A stretch of 64,000 nt of DNA, from contig NZ_JAJIRN010000007.1 in the NCBI RefSeq assembly GCF_025717515.1, positions 1 to 64,000 of the forward strand, read 5' to 3'. How positions within the stretch are numbered: position 1 is the stretch's first letter; the number at the start of each line of letters is the position of its first letter. Source of the stretch: Roseateles oligotrophus (lineage in GTDB: Bacteria > Pseudomonadota > Gammaproteobacteria > Burkholderiales > Burkholderiaceae_C). Both the position numbers and the translations under genes were made by a program. The notes beneath the pieces were generated by a model that was given only the letters and a program-made list of their open reading frames with translations, ran no database searches and had not been told where the DNA came from. Shown here piece by piece: positions 1-7,679 of this stretch.

Positions 1-12
1 TTAATATCAAGC

Positions 13-44
13 AATGCCCCCAGCTCGATAGAGTTGGGGGCATT
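13..44. terminator. Strong hairpin, probable rho-independent terminator
   Basis: A 14-bp stem (AATGCCCCCAGCTC pairing with GAGTTGGGGGCATT, one G-T pair) with a GATA tetraloop, followed on the plus strand by T-rich sequence. It could end transcription in either direction between the gene left of the window and the interrupted FFLxELY gene. Confidence 0.7.
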
Positions 45-91
45 TTGCGTTTTGGACTAGTTTTTTAACTCTCTCGGGCGCCTTCCCGAAC

Positions 92-99
92 ATGGCTTC
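92..99. repeat. Left target-site duplication of the IS66 element
   Basis: ATGGCTTC directly before the left inverted repeat, identical to 2606-2613. Eight bases is the duplication length known for IS66-family elements. Confidence 0.93.
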
Positions 100-134
100 G
101 TAAGCGTCCGGCCAACCCATCTTGAATCAGCCCG
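100..134 (+). repeat. IS66 left terminal inverted repeat
   Basis: Starts GTAAGCGTCCGGCCAACCCA and matches the reverse complement of 2571-2605 at 28 of 35 positions. The core CGTCCGGC-A-ACCC-TCTTGAAT is nearly identical in both ends. Confidence 0.88.
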
Positions 135-169
135 TCCGGTCTGCAAGGATCGTGTCCACTTAGCAATAG

Positions 170-526
170 ATGGACATGATGACAACAGACAAGACAGTTA
201 AACGGCGCCAGTACAGCGACGAACTCAAGGCCAGAGTCGTGGCCGAATGTGATGAAGCTGGAGCCTCAGTGGCTAAGGTGGCGATGTCCCATGGTATCAA
301 TGCCAACATCGTGCACGGCTGGAGGCAGCTGGCTCGGGCAGGCCATCTGGCCTTGCCGACCAAGATGGTCGGCTTCTTGCCCCTGCCGCTTGGTGCCATG
401 TCCAAACCCACTGTGCCGACCGACATTCGCATTGAACTGCGGCGCGGCGACACGACGATCAGCATCGCCTGGCTGACCTCCGCAGCCGCAGAGTTTGCGG
501 CCTGGACGCGCGAGTTGCTGCGCTGA
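170..526 (+). CDS. tnpA: IS66 family accessory protein TnpA
   Basis: 118-residue first gene of the IS66 element. The N-terminal half is a helix-turn-helix of the type seen in IS66 Orf1 (R-R-Q-Y-S-D-E-L-K, then V-A-K-V-A-M-S-H-G-I-N and V-H-G-W), expected to bind the element ends. The C-terminal half ends in the W-L-T-S-A-A-A-E-F-A-A-W-T-R-E-L-L-R type tail of the family. Three in-frame ATGs (170, 176, 179) are possible starts and no clear ribosome site separates them. The stop overlaps the ATG of tnpB by one base, suggesting translational coupling. Confidence 0.9.
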   Translation: MDMMTTDKTVKRRQYSDELKARVVAECDEAGASVAKVAMSHGINANIVHGWRQLARAGHLALPTKMVGFLPLPLGAMSKPTVPTDIRIELRRGDTTISIAWLTSAAAEFAAWTRELLR

Positions 527-864
527 TGCAGGGCCTGATTCCTATCGAAGCCGTGTGGCTGGCGACAGCGCCGATGGACATGCGCGGCGGCTCCGAGGCC
601 GCATTGGCGCGGGTCGTCCATGTCTTCGGCGCCGCGCGGCCGCACCACGCCTATTTGTTTGCCAACCGCCGCGCCAATCGGATGAAGGTGCTGGTACACG
701 ACGGCATCGGGGTGTGGTTGGCAGCGCGGCGCTTGAACGTCGGCAAGTTCGTTTGGCCGCAGCACGGCGACACGCTGGCCCTGACGCGTGCGCAGCTGGA
801 TGCCCTGGTGTTGGGCCTGCCGTGGCAGCGCATCGGCGAGGCCGGCGTCATCAGGGTTTTGTAG
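526..864 (+). CDS. tnpB: IS66 family accessory protein TnpB
   Basis: 112-residue second gene of the element, close to the usual TnpB length. The hallmarks are P-M-D-M-R-G-G near residue 16 and the L-F-A-N-R-R-A-N-R-M-K-V-L stretch near residue 44 (family consensus F-x-N-R-R-x-x-x-x-K-x-L), with L-x-W near the end replaced by P-W. TnpB is needed for transposition in this family but its biochemical role is not settled. It begins on the last base of the tnpA stop codon. Confidence 0.92.
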   Translation: MQGLIPIEAVWLATAPMDMRGGSEAALARVVHVFGAARPHHAYLFANRRANRMKVLVHDGIGVWLAARRLNVGKFVWPQHGDTLALTRAQLDALVLGLPWQRIGEAGVIRVL

Positions 865-953
865 TTAGGAAGTAGATCAAGACTGGCGGCTTGCATCAAT
901 TGCGGGATGTGCTGATGCGCATTGGCGAGGCCTTCGGCATCATCTGTTCTGTG

Positions 954-2564
954 ATGACCGCACCCTCCATTGAATCGCTGAACCCTGAGCAAATGCGCCA
1001 GATGCTGCTGGCCTTGACCCGCGACATGGCGGCCAAGGAAGCGATCATTCAACGACAGAACCACGACCTCACCTTCAAGCAAGCGCTCATCGACAAGTTC
1101 ACACACGAGATGGCGGTGCTCAAGCGGCTGAAGTTCGCGGCCCAGTCGGAGGGCGTCAACGCCGAGCAGCGCAGCCTGCTGGATGAAACCATCGACACCG
1201 ATCTGGCCGCGTTGGCCCAAGAGATCGAGGCCCTGATACCGGCCAAGGCGCCAACGCAAGACAAGCAAACCCCCAAGCGCCAGCCTTTGCCCGAGCACCT
1301 GCCGCGCCGCGAGTTCGTGCATGAGCCCGAGAGCACGACATGCCGCTGTGGCTGCCAGTTAAAGCGCATCGGCCAAGACGTGGCCGAGAAGCTGGATTAC
1401 TAGCCCGGGGTGTTCACGGTGGAGCGCCACATCCGTGGCAAGTGGGTCTGCGACCAATGCGAGACGCTGGTGCAGGCGCATGTTGCCGCGCACATCATCG
1501 ACAAGGGCCTGCCCACTGCCGGTCTGCTGGCGCAAGTGCTGGTGGCCAAGTTCTTAGACCATCTGCCGCTGTACCGGCAGGAACACATCTTCGAGCGTGC
1601 CGGGTTTGCGATCTCCCGCTCAACCTTGGCGCAATGGGTGGGCGAATGCGGCGCACAGCTGCAGCCCTTGGTGGATGCGTTGTCCGCCGAGCTGCTCAGC
1701 CACGGCGTGCTGCATGCCGACGAGACGCCGGTGGCGATGCTCAAGCCCGCAAACCTCAGAGATGGCAAGACACACCGCGCTTATCTTTGGAGTTACTGCA
1801 CCACGCGCTTCAACGCCACCCGGGCGGTGGTGTTCGACTTCGCGGACAGCCGCGGGGGCCAGCATGTGCGCAGCTTCCTGGGCTTGCCCGATGCGGACGA
1901 CCGTACCGACACAAGAAACACCAAGCCCGGCTGGCAGGGGCGTTTGGTGACCGACGACTTCAGCGGCTACAAGGCTTGCTATGCGATGGGCGTGATCGAG
2001 GTGGGCTGCATGGCCCATGCGCGGCGCAAGTTCCACGAATTGTGGGTGCACCACCAAAGCACGGTAGGCGAGCAAGCGCTGAAGCTCATCGGCATGCTCT
2101 ATGACGTGGAGCGCGAAGTTCAGCAGTTCAGCCCGGCGCAGCGCCAGGCCGAGCGCCAATCGCGAGCCAAGCCGGTGGCTGACTCGCTGCACCAATGGCT
2201 GACGCTGCAGCGGCAAAAAGTGCCCGACGGCTCGGCCACCGCGAGAGCCATCGATTACAGCCTGAACCGATGGACAGCGCTCACGCGCTACATCGACGAC
2301 GGGGAATTGCCAATAGACAACAACTGGGTCGAGAACCAGATTCGTCCCATCGCGCTGGGTAGGAAGAATTGGCTCTTCGCGGGCTCATCGCGCGCGGGCA
2401 AACGGGCGGCTGCGATCATGAGCTTGGTGCATTCCGCGCGTTTGAACGGGCATGAGCCATACGCCTATTTGAAGGATGTGCTGGAGCGCCTGCCGACCCT
2501 GCCGGCCATACGCATTGAGGAATTGCTGCCTCACCGCTGGCGACCCGGTGAGCTGCCTACCTGA
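954..2564 (+). pseudogene. tnpC: IS66 transposase TnpC broken by an in-frame amber codon
   Basis: The reading frame runs from ATG 954 to the stop at 2562-2564 but is interrupted by TAG at 1401-1403. The codon falls in a conserved stretch (K-L-D-Y-stop-P-G-V-F-T-V-E-R-H) where relatives usually carry glutamine, so CAG to TAG is the simplest explanation. Upstream lies the coiled-coil and zinc-ribbon part (C-R-C-G-C). Downstream are the second Cys pair (C-D-Q-C) and the DDE catalytic domain: H-A-D-E-T-P, T-D-D-F-S-G-Y-K and D-N-N-W-V-E-N-Q-I-R-P. No other frameshift or gap is visible, so the mutation is recent or a suppressor tRNA is present. A GTG at 1410 could restart translation, giving a 384-residue catalytic fragment without its DNA-binding part. 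Confidence 0.9.
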
Positions 2565-3267
2565 ACGGCACAGGCGTATTCAAGACGGGTTCGCCGGACG
2601 GATACATGGCTTCGGCAAATTTTTGCTCCCGTTCTTGTACTGTATGGAGAAATTCAGCGGCACCTTTCATCGCGCGAAAAGTGTCGAAGCCAGATTCTAG
2701 AAAAGCCTGCAATTCACCCATGCCCGCGCCTGTGGCCGGGCCGCGCATGAGCCGCAACGCATGCCTTAGTACTGGTTTGCGGGTGAGTCGCTCTAGCGAC
2801 TCACCAACAGCGACCGTCAACTGAATCTGCAGTTGGCGTGACCCTTGCTCTTGGCAGGCCTGCCACGCATGCTGATAGCTTTGGGCATCGATGTACTCCG
2901 AGTTCAATTTGTCGGCCATCAAAGTGTCCAATCGCTCCGAAATCGCGTGCAGCCGGGCGAGGCGCGCGACCGTGTCGACTACTTCGGCGGGGAAGAGTTT
3001 GACCAGGGCCGGCACTACACGCGCAAATTGAGCGTCACGACGGGTGTAGTCGCCAGGGCCATAGAGCTCTTTCAAAAAAAACTCGGCCGCTCCTTGGTAG
3101 CGAGTGGAAATCAAGAGGTCGGCATAGGTGTTTGCGAAACGCTGTTGCTGATAGCGTTTCAATGCCTGAACCTTTGCCCCCAAGCCAGGTTGTTGTTCGC
3201 GCAGCAAGCGCTGCGCATCGACTTCGCGAAGGTGGTTCAGGATCTGTTCGTCTATTGCTGAATCCAT
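2557..3267 (-). CDS. FFLxELY motif protein, C-terminus replaced by IS66 sequence
   Basis: 236-residue soluble, mostly helical protein of unknown function with the family motif, here F-F-L-K-E-L-Y-G-P, near residue 63. Such proteins are common single-copy genes in betaproteobacteria. The IS66 element entered at codon A-M near residue 220. The last 15 residues and the stop (2557-2559) are encoded inside the IS right end, replacing a native tail of about 27 residues now at 7-91. The motif and most of the helical region are intact, so a nearly full-length chimera can still be made. The 52-bp gap to the divergent hydrolase gene must hold both promoters. Confidence 0.85.
   Translation of the reverse strand: MDSAIDEQILNHLREVDAQRLLREQQPGLGAKVQALKRYQQQRFANTYADLLISTRYQGAAEFFLKELYGPGDYTRRDAQFARVVPALVKLFPAEVVDTVARLARLHAISERLDTLMADKLNSEYIDAQSYQHAWQACQEQGSRQLQIQLTVAVGESLERLTRKPVLRHALRLMRGPATGAGMGELQAFLESGFDTFRAMKGAAEFLHTVQEREQKFAEAMYPSGEPVLNTPVPFR
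2571..2605 (-). repeat. IS66 right terminal inverted repeat
   Basis: Reverse complement begins GTATCCGTCCGGCGAACCCG and pairs with the left end at 28 of 35 positions. It also encodes the new C-terminal residues of the interrupted FFLxELY protein on the minus strand. Confidence 0.88.
2606..2613. repeat. Right target-site duplication of the IS66 element
   Basis: ATGGCTTC directly after the right end of the element, identical to 92-99. Confidence 0.93.
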
Positions 3268-3307
3268 GGCAACCGAGCTGGTTTGAATGGCTCGATTGTG
3301 ACGCCAC

Positions 3308-3313
3308 TACACT
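3308..3313 (+). promoter_or_regulatory. -10-like hexamer for a leaderless hydrolase transcript
   Basis: TACACT, then exactly six bases (GAGCTG), then the ATG at 3320. No Shine-Dalgarno sequence is present. A weak -35 candidate TTGAAT lies at 3283-3288 with a 19-bp spacer. Confidence 0.45.
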
Positions 3314-3319
3314 GAGCTG

Positions 3320-4240
3320 ATGAATGCATGGATTCAACGCGGGCTGATGGGCTTGAAGCTGCTGTTGTGTATGCTCGCCCTGCTTTGGGGCTGGAACAGC
3401 GGCTCCGTGGCGCTCGGTATTTTCCTTGTCGCGCTCATATTCGGTCTTGGCGGCGCGGTCATATTTTTGAGCTTCGCTGCTCTTTCGCGAATCAATCGCC
3501 TCGCTGCAATATTTCGACCCGCTCCGTTGCTGCGTGCATGGTTGCGCGAATGGTTGGCATGCGAACGGGTTTTCTCTTGGCAGCAGCCTTTCGCGGAATT
3601 TCGCTATCCCGACAACTTGCCTGCCGGAGCAAGTGAACGGGGCGTGCTCTTGCTACATGGGTTCACTTGCAATAGAGGTTTGTGGAATCCCTGGATGAGG
3701 GGTTTACGTAAAAAAGGCACGCCATTTGTGGCGCTGACGCTTGAACCGGCGTTTGGTTCGATTGATGCCTATGCCGACCAGATCGAGGTGGGCGTGCAGG
3801 CTTTGCTGGCCCTGAGTGGCCTGCCTCCGGTGATTGTTGCCCACAGCATGGGTGGGCTAGCTGTGCGTGCATGGTTGAGGCGGTATGGGCATTCCCAGCA
3901 AGGCGCGGCCCCGGCCGCACATATCATGACCTTGGGCTCGCCACATTCCGGCACCTGGATGGCGCAGTTTTCGCCCGCAGTCAATTCGCGACAGATGCGT
4001 CGCGGCAGTATTTGGCTGGCAACGCTTGCTCGGGACGAGTCGCCGGAACTAGCGGCGCGGTTTACTTGTTACTTCAGCTATTTTGATCAAGTGGTTTGCC
4101 CGGCGAGAGCCGATGTCTTGCCCGGTTCCCGTTCGATCGAGGTGGCCGAAAGCGGGCATTTGTCCATGCTGTTTGATGATCAGATATTTTCAGACCTGCA
4201 GCATTTGCTGAGCGAAAAAAGCCCTGAAGCAAGTGGCTAA
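3320..4240 (+). CDS. Membrane-anchored alpha/beta hydrolase, lipase-like
   Basis: 306 residues. Two hydrophobic segments (about residues 12-30 and 32-55) anchor the N-terminus. The rest is an alpha/beta-hydrolase core. It has an oxyanion-type H-G in L-L-L-H-G-F-T-C-N (about residue 113) and the nucleophile elbow A-H-S-M-G-G with Ser176. Asp256 (F-D-Q-V-V) and His280 (S-G-H-L-S-M-L) complete a plausible triad. The layout resembles triacylglycerol-lipase-like hydrolases; the substrate cannot be read from sequence. The gene is divergent from the FFLxELY gene, and its 3' end forms part of the hairpin shared with hppD. Confidence 0.85.
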   Translation: MNAWIQRGLMGLKLLLCMLALLWGWNSGSVALGIFLVALIFGLGGAVIFLSFAALSRINRLAAIFRPAPLLRAWLREWLACERVFSWQQPFAEFRYPDNLPAGASERGVLLLHGFTCNRGLWNPWMRGLRKKGTPFVALTLEPAFGSIDAYADQIEVGVQALLALSGLPPVIVAHSMGGLAVRAWLRRYGHSQQGAAPAAHIMTLGSPHSGTWMAQFSPAVNSRQMRRGSIWLATLARDESPELAARFTCYFSYFDQVVCPARADVLPGSRSIEVAESGHLSMLFDDQIFSDLQHLLSEKSPEASG

Positions 4241-4249
4241 CAGGGCTTT
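4218..4249. terminator. Bidirectional terminator between hydrolase and hppD
   Basis: AAAGCCCTG (4218-4226) pairs with CAGGGCTTT (4241-4249). On the minus strand the stem is followed by a run of six T, so it should work best for hppD. The stop codon of the hydrolase lies in the loop. Confidence 0.75.
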
Positions 4250-4265
4250 CTATTGCGGGCCGAAT

Positions 4266-5396
4266 TTAGGCGGCTGATTCGTCCTTCAGCACGCCACGGC
4301 GGATCTGATCAAGTTCGATGCTCTCAAACAGGGCTTTGAAATTGCCTTCGCCGAAGCCTTCATTGCCCTTTCGCTGAATGATTTCAAAGAAGATCGGTCC
4401 GATCACTTCCTTGGTGAAAATCTGCAGCAATAACTCGTTAGGCGCGTCCAGATGGGCTGCGCCGTCGATCAGGATGCGCAGGCGGCGCAGTTCCTCGACG
4501 CTCTCGCCATGGCCGGGCAGGCGCTTGTCGATCAGGTCGAAATAGGTGTTGATGGTGTCTTGGAAATTGACGCCGGAGTCGCGCATGCGCTCGACCGTGC
4601 CGTAGACGTCATCGGTGCCCATGGCCACGTGTTGGATGCCTTCGCCGTGGTAGATGTCCAGGTACTCGGCGATCTGGCTCTTGTCGTCGCTGCTCTCGTT
4701 GATCGGGATGCGGATATTGCCGCAAGGGCTGGTCATCGCCTTGCTCTTGAGACCGGTCAACTTGCCTTCGATGTCGAAGTAACGCACCTCGCGGAAGTTG
4801 AAGAAGCGCTCATAGAAGTCCGCCCATTCCTTCATGCGGCCACGGAAGACGTTGTGTGTCAGATGGTCGATATAGGTCAGGCCCAGGCCGACCGGGTTGG
4901 ACGGTACAGGCTTGCCTTCGCCGTCCAGCAGCGGCACGAAATCCACGTCGTAGATGCTGATGTTGCCGATGTCGCCGGGGGTGGCATCGTTCTTGCCTTG
5001 CCAGCGGTCGACGAAATAGATCAGCGAATCACCAATTCCCTTGATGGCCGGGATGTTCAGCTCCATTGGGCCGGCCTTGTTGTCAAAGCCCCAGGCACCC
5101 AGCTCCAGCGCGCGCTTGTAGGCGAAGGCTGCGTCGTTCACGCGGAAGCCGATGGCGCAGATGGACGGGCCGTGCAGCCGCGCGAAGCGCTGCGCGAAGG
5201 AGTCCAACTCGGCGTTGATGATGAAGTTCACGCCGCCCTGGCGATACAGCGTTACGTTTTTGTGCCGGTGCTTGGCCACGGCGGTGAAGCCCATGGTCAG
5301 GAACAGCTCGCCAAGTTCGGCCGGATTGGGGGCTGCGAATTCGATGAATTCGAAGCCAGCGGTGCCCATTGGGTTTTCCCAGGGAGTGAATGCCAT
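4266..5396 (-). CDS. hppD: 4-hydroxyphenylpyruvate dioxygenase
   Basis: 376-residue Fe(II)-dependent dioxygenase converting 4-hydroxyphenylpyruvate to homogentisate in tyrosine breakdown. It has two vicinal-oxygen-chelate domains. The C-terminal one carries the iron ligands: His in Y-I-D-H-L-T-H-N-V, His in G-I-Q-H-V-A and Glu in F-F-E-I-I-Q-R. The ATG at 5396 (M-A-F-T-P-W-E-N-P) is preferred because GGAGA lies just upstream; an earlier in-frame ATG at 5432 has no such site. It is divergently transcribed from an Lrp-type regulator, the usual partner for aromatic amino-acid genes. Homogentisate dioxygenase and the later enzymes are not in this window. Confidence 0.95.
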   Translation of the reverse strand: MAFTPWENPMGTAGFEFIEFAAPNPAELGELFLTMGFTAVAKHRHKNVTLYRQGGVNFIINAELDSFAQRFARLHGPSICAIGFRVNDAAFAYKRALELGAWGFDNKAGPMELNIPAIKGIGDSLIYFVDRWQGKNDATPGDIGNISIYDVDFVPLLDGEGKPVPSNPVGLGLTYIDHLTHNVFRGRMKEWADFYERFFNFREVRYFDIEGKLTGLKSKAMTSPCGNIRIPINESSDDKSQIAEYLDIYHGEGIQHVAMGTDDVYGTVERMRDSGVNFQDTINTYFDLIDKRLPGHGESVEELRRLRILIDGAAHLDAPNELLLQIFTKEVIGPIFFEIIQRKGNEGFGEGNFKALFESIELDQIRRGVLKDESAA

Positions 5397-5414
5397 ATCT
5401 TGTCTCCAAAAAAG

Positions 5415-5436
5415 AGTCTTGCGATGGGTCAAGACT
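5415..5436. promoter_or_regulatory. Inverted repeat in the hppD/Lrp intergenic region
   Basis: AGTCTTG (5415-5421), eight bases, CAAGACT (5430-5436): perfect 7-bp arms just upstream of hppD. Position and symmetry suit an operator for the divergent Lrp-type regulator; this is inferred only. Confidence 0.4.
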
Positions 5437-5492
5437 GTAGGTTGTTTGGGGCGCAGGATTCATGCGATCTCTGGCGCAAGGGCGCCCGTAGA

Positions 5493-5507
5493 CGCAGGAG
5501 TCCTGCG
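5493..5507. promoter_or_regulatory. 15-bp palindrome before the Lrp gene
   Basis: CGCAGGAGTCCTGCG, perfect 7-bp arms around one base, ending 12 bp before the Lrp start. It is a candidate autoregulatory site and overlaps the GAGAAT hexamer at 5507-5512, which is seven bases before the ATG. Confidence 0.4.
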
Positions 5508-5519
5508 AGAATCCGAAAG

Positions 5520-6002
5520 ATGGGAATTGATCTACAGCTCGATACGATTGATAGACGCATTTTGAGGGCGTTGCAGATTGATGGCCGGGTGACCTATGAC
5601 GCCTTGGCCGCACAGGTCAGTCTGTCCGCATCGGCGGTGCTGCGGCGGGTGCGACGGCTCGAGGAATCTGGCGCGATCTCGGCCTATGTGGCCTTGGTTC
5701 CGCCCGAAAAGGTCGGGCTTGGACTGACCGCCTATATCAATGTGCGACTCGAAAAACACACCGAAAGCCATCAACGCAATCCGATGGAGCTATTCCGGGT
5801 TGCCGTGCAAGCTTGGCCCGAAGTGGTCGAATGTGCGGCGCTGACTGGCGATATGGACTATTTGTTGCGTGTCTTGGTGCAGGACATGGCGCACTACGCG
5901 CGCTTCATCACCGAGACGCTGCTCAAGCACCCAAGTGTCCAAGATTGCAAGACCAGCTTTGTGCTTGATCGCTTGAAGAACACCACGGCCGTGCCGGTTT
6001 GA
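5520..6002 (+). CDS. Lrp/AsnC family transcriptional regulator
   Basis: 160 residues. An N-terminal winged helix (L-D-T-I-D-R-R-I-L-R-A-L-Q-I-D-G-R, helix-turn-helix around residues 25-50 with S-A-S-A-V-L-R-R-V) precedes the RAM ligand-binding fold (C-A-A-L-T-G-D-M-D-Y-L-L-R-V). Divergent placement suggests control of hppD by tyrosine or a related metabolite. The start has no ribosome site. A GAGAAT hexamer seven bases upstream of the ATG would give an almost leaderless message. Confidence 0.92.
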   Translation: MGIDLQLDTIDRRILRALQIDGRVTYDALAAQVSLSASAVLRRVRRLEESGAISAYVALVPPEKVGLGLTAYINVRLEKHTESHQRNPMELFRVAVQAWPEVVECAALTGDMDYLLRVLVQDMAHYARFITETLLKHPSVQDCKTSFVLDRLKNTTAVPV

Positions 6003-6037
6003 CGAGTTTGCTTTGGATTGGCGGATTTGTCGGTGAT

Positions 6038-6655
6038 TCAGCGTCGGGTCAGCACCACGGCCAACTCCGTCCAACCTTGCGCGTGGGCGTGGGCCGCATA
6101 GGGCGGGGCAGGCCAGTCCCAGCGATCAATCGGGAACAAGGCGCGTACCGCCTGAATATCGCAATGGTAAGGTGGGCCTTCAAGTACGCCGACTCCGGCA
6201 CTCTCACGCCGGGCCTGCATCAGCAAGGCAAACAAGCGCCCGCCGGGCTTGAGCCAGCTGTGAAGTTGGTCGGCATAGCGGCGCCAATGATCCGGGTGCA
6301 AGGCGCATAGACAGGTTTGTTCGTAAATCGCATCGAGTGCAGCCTCGGCTTGCCAGGTCAGCACATTGGCCTGCTCCACTCGTGCCAAACCGGATGCATC
6401 GTGGGCCGCAAGTTGGGTGCGTGCCAAATCCACCGCAGCAGGCGCATAGTCAAGTCCGAGCACTTTGACGCCGGCCTTGGCCAGCAAGAGCAATTCATGA
6501 CCGCGCCCGCAGCCGGGTACCAAGAGACTCTGCCCCGGCGTGATCAGCCCCTGTGCCAGCCATTGCTTCAGTTGGGGCTGGGCTTCGCCGCGGTCCCATG
6601 GGATTTGGCCGGAGACGAATCGCTGCTGCCAAAATTCTTGCGTGGGTCCGGCCAC
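6038..6655 (-). CDS. TPMT-like SAM-dependent methyltransferase
   Basis: 205 residues. The family signature W-Q-Q-R-F-V-S-G-Q-I-P-W-D-R-G is at residues 9-23, followed by the SAM-binding glycine motif L-V-P-G-C-G-R-G-H-E and L-G-L-D-Y. Relatives methylate thiols, thiopurines or related small molecules; the substrate here is unknown. The start is GTG (6655) with AAGG immediately before it; no better in-frame ATG exists upstream because of a TAA. It converges with the Lrp gene and is followed on the other side by an HDOD gene in the same direction. Confidence 0.85.
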   Translation of the reverse strand: MAGPTQEFWQQRFVSGQIPWDRGEAQPQLKQWLAQGLITPGQSLLVPGCGRGHELLLLAKAGVKVLGLDYAPAAVDLARTQLAAHDASGLARVEQANVLTWQAEAALDAIYEQTCLCALHPDHWRRYADQLHSWLKPGGRLFALLMQARRESAGVGVLEGPPYHCDIQAVRALFPIDRWDWPAPPYAAHAHAQGWTELAVVLTRR

Positions 6656-6682
6656 CTTAGCTATTCCGATGGAGCTGCATAT

Positions 6683-7525
6683 TCAGTCGAACTCGTGCAA
6701 GAGCTTGAGCGTGGCTTCTTGGCTCAGATTGAGCAGCCTGGAGATGTCCAGCAAGTCATCGGGCACGGCTTCGTCGCTCCAATCCTCGGCGGTGTGGCGC
6801 GCCAAGCGTATCGCCAGTTTGACGCATTGCACCTGCGGGTCATTGGCTCGCTTGTCATTGGTGATGTGCTGAAGCAACTCGGGTAAATGCCAGGCTTGCA
6901 TCAGCGCCTGCTCCAGATCGCTCAATTCAATATGCAAGATCTCGCGCTGCACCGCCGAGCTGCGCAGGTGTCGATCGGCCGCTTGCCGATCACGGATCTG
7001 CTGCGCCAAATCCGGCGCGTTGACCCATAGCAGCATTTCGGCGAAGTCATGCAGCAGGGCCGCACTGTGGATCACGGCCGCATCTGGATCGCGCCTGTGG
7101 ATGGCAAAGCACAGCGCAAATCGGGCCGCACGCTCGGCACGGCGCAAGACCCGCTGCAGGCCATCCAGCGCATGAGCTTGGGCGGCCAGCCGGTCTTCAA
7201 CCGTTGGCTGCGCGCCGAACTCACGGAAGAAGGGTGTGATGCCCATCAAGACCAAAGCGGCGGTGACGGTTTCGGCGTCGGTCAGTAAGCGGCTGGAACG
7301 ATGGCTGGCGGCGTAGGCCAGCACCTTCAAGGTCATCAGTGGGTCTGTCGCGATCATTTCACCCAGGCTGTTCGCATCCACGGCATCTTCGTTGCCGCGC
7401 AAAAGCTCGAGTGACTCGGCCGTCTCGGCCAGCACCGGGATTTCCGCATTGCAGAACAAAGCTGTCCATGCGGCCAAGTCCGGAGGGGCTTGGCGAACGG
7501 CGGGGAGTGGTAGGGGCGCGGACAT
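6683..7525 (-). CDS. HDOD domain signalling protein
   Basis: 280 residues, almost entirely one HDOD domain (degenerate HD-like fold). It opens with P-D-L-A-A-W-T-A-L-F-C-N-A-E-I-P-V-L and contains the helical L-M-T-L-K-V-L-A-Y-A region and A-A-L-L-H-D-F-A-E-M-L near the centre. HDOD proteins usually act as non-enzymatic regulatory platforms in stress, c-di-GMP or motility signalling. The start at 7525 (M-S-A-P-L-P-L-P) is chosen because the upstream extension is low-complexity and reads through the adjacent terminator region. Confidence 0.82.
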   Translation of the reverse strand: MSAPLPLPAVRQAPPDLAAWTALFCNAEIPVLAETAESLELLRGNEDAVDANSLGEMIATDPLMTLKVLAYAASHRSSRLLTDAETVTAALVLMGITPFFREFGAQPTVEDRLAAQAHALDGLQRVLRRAERAARFALCFAIHRRDPDAAVIHSAALLHDFAEMLLWVNAPDLAQQIRDRQAADRHLRSSAVQREILHIELSDLEQALMQAWHLPELLQHITNDKRANDPQVQCVKLAIRLARHTAEDWSDEAVPDDLLDISRLLNLSQEATLKLLHEFD

Positions 7526-7619
7526 GATGCTGCTGCTTGTCGAGTGATGCGTAATCGTAAAGCGCCTCGGCCTTTTAAGTGCCAAGAAAAGCGGCAGAAT
7601 TAGCCCGCTTGCCGTGGAA

Positions 7620-7668
7620 AAACACCGACCCGGCTCGCGGCTTGAACTGCAAATCGAGGTCGGTGTTT
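7620..7668 (-). terminator. Terminator of the small two-gene operon
   Basis: Perfect 11-bp arms AAACACCGACC and GGTCGGTGTTT with a 27-base loop. Reading the minus strand the right arm runs into TTTTT. It lies just downstream of the 86-residue gene ending at 7680. Confidence 0.65.
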
Positions 7669-7679
7669 GCTTCGCTGAA

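Larger units (their letters stand above)
7..99 (-). pseudogene. Severed 3' end of the FFLxELY-family gene
   Basis: Reading the minus strand from the target duplication, the frame of the interrupted gene continues as about 27 codons (E-A-M-F-G-K-A-P-E-R-V-K-K and onward) to a TGA at 9-7. This is the original C-terminus, now separated from the rest of the gene (2606-3267) by the IS66 element. Removing the element and one copy of the 8-bp duplication gives an uninterrupted frame of about 248 residues. The join is read directly from sequence; whether this tail mattered for function is unknown. The last part of the frame runs through the hairpin at 13-44. Confidence 0.7.
100..2605 (+). mobile_element. 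IS66-family insertion sequence, 2506 bp
   Basis: A complete IS66-type element with three consecutive genes (tnpA, tnpB, tnpC), imperfect terminal inverted repeats of about 35 bp and a perfect 8-bp target duplication. Size and gene order fit the family. The perfect duplication argues for a fairly recent insertion. It lies in the 3' end of the FFLxELY gene, which reads in the opposite direction. The transposase gene has an in-frame TAG at 1401-1403, so this copy is probably not autonomous, although its ends look intact and could be moved by another copy. Confidence 0.95.

Noticed and set aside
4452-5519. N-terminal extension of the Lrp gene frame across hppD
   Set aside because: The upstream part is antisense to hppD; the Lrp family start at 5520 gives the normal length.
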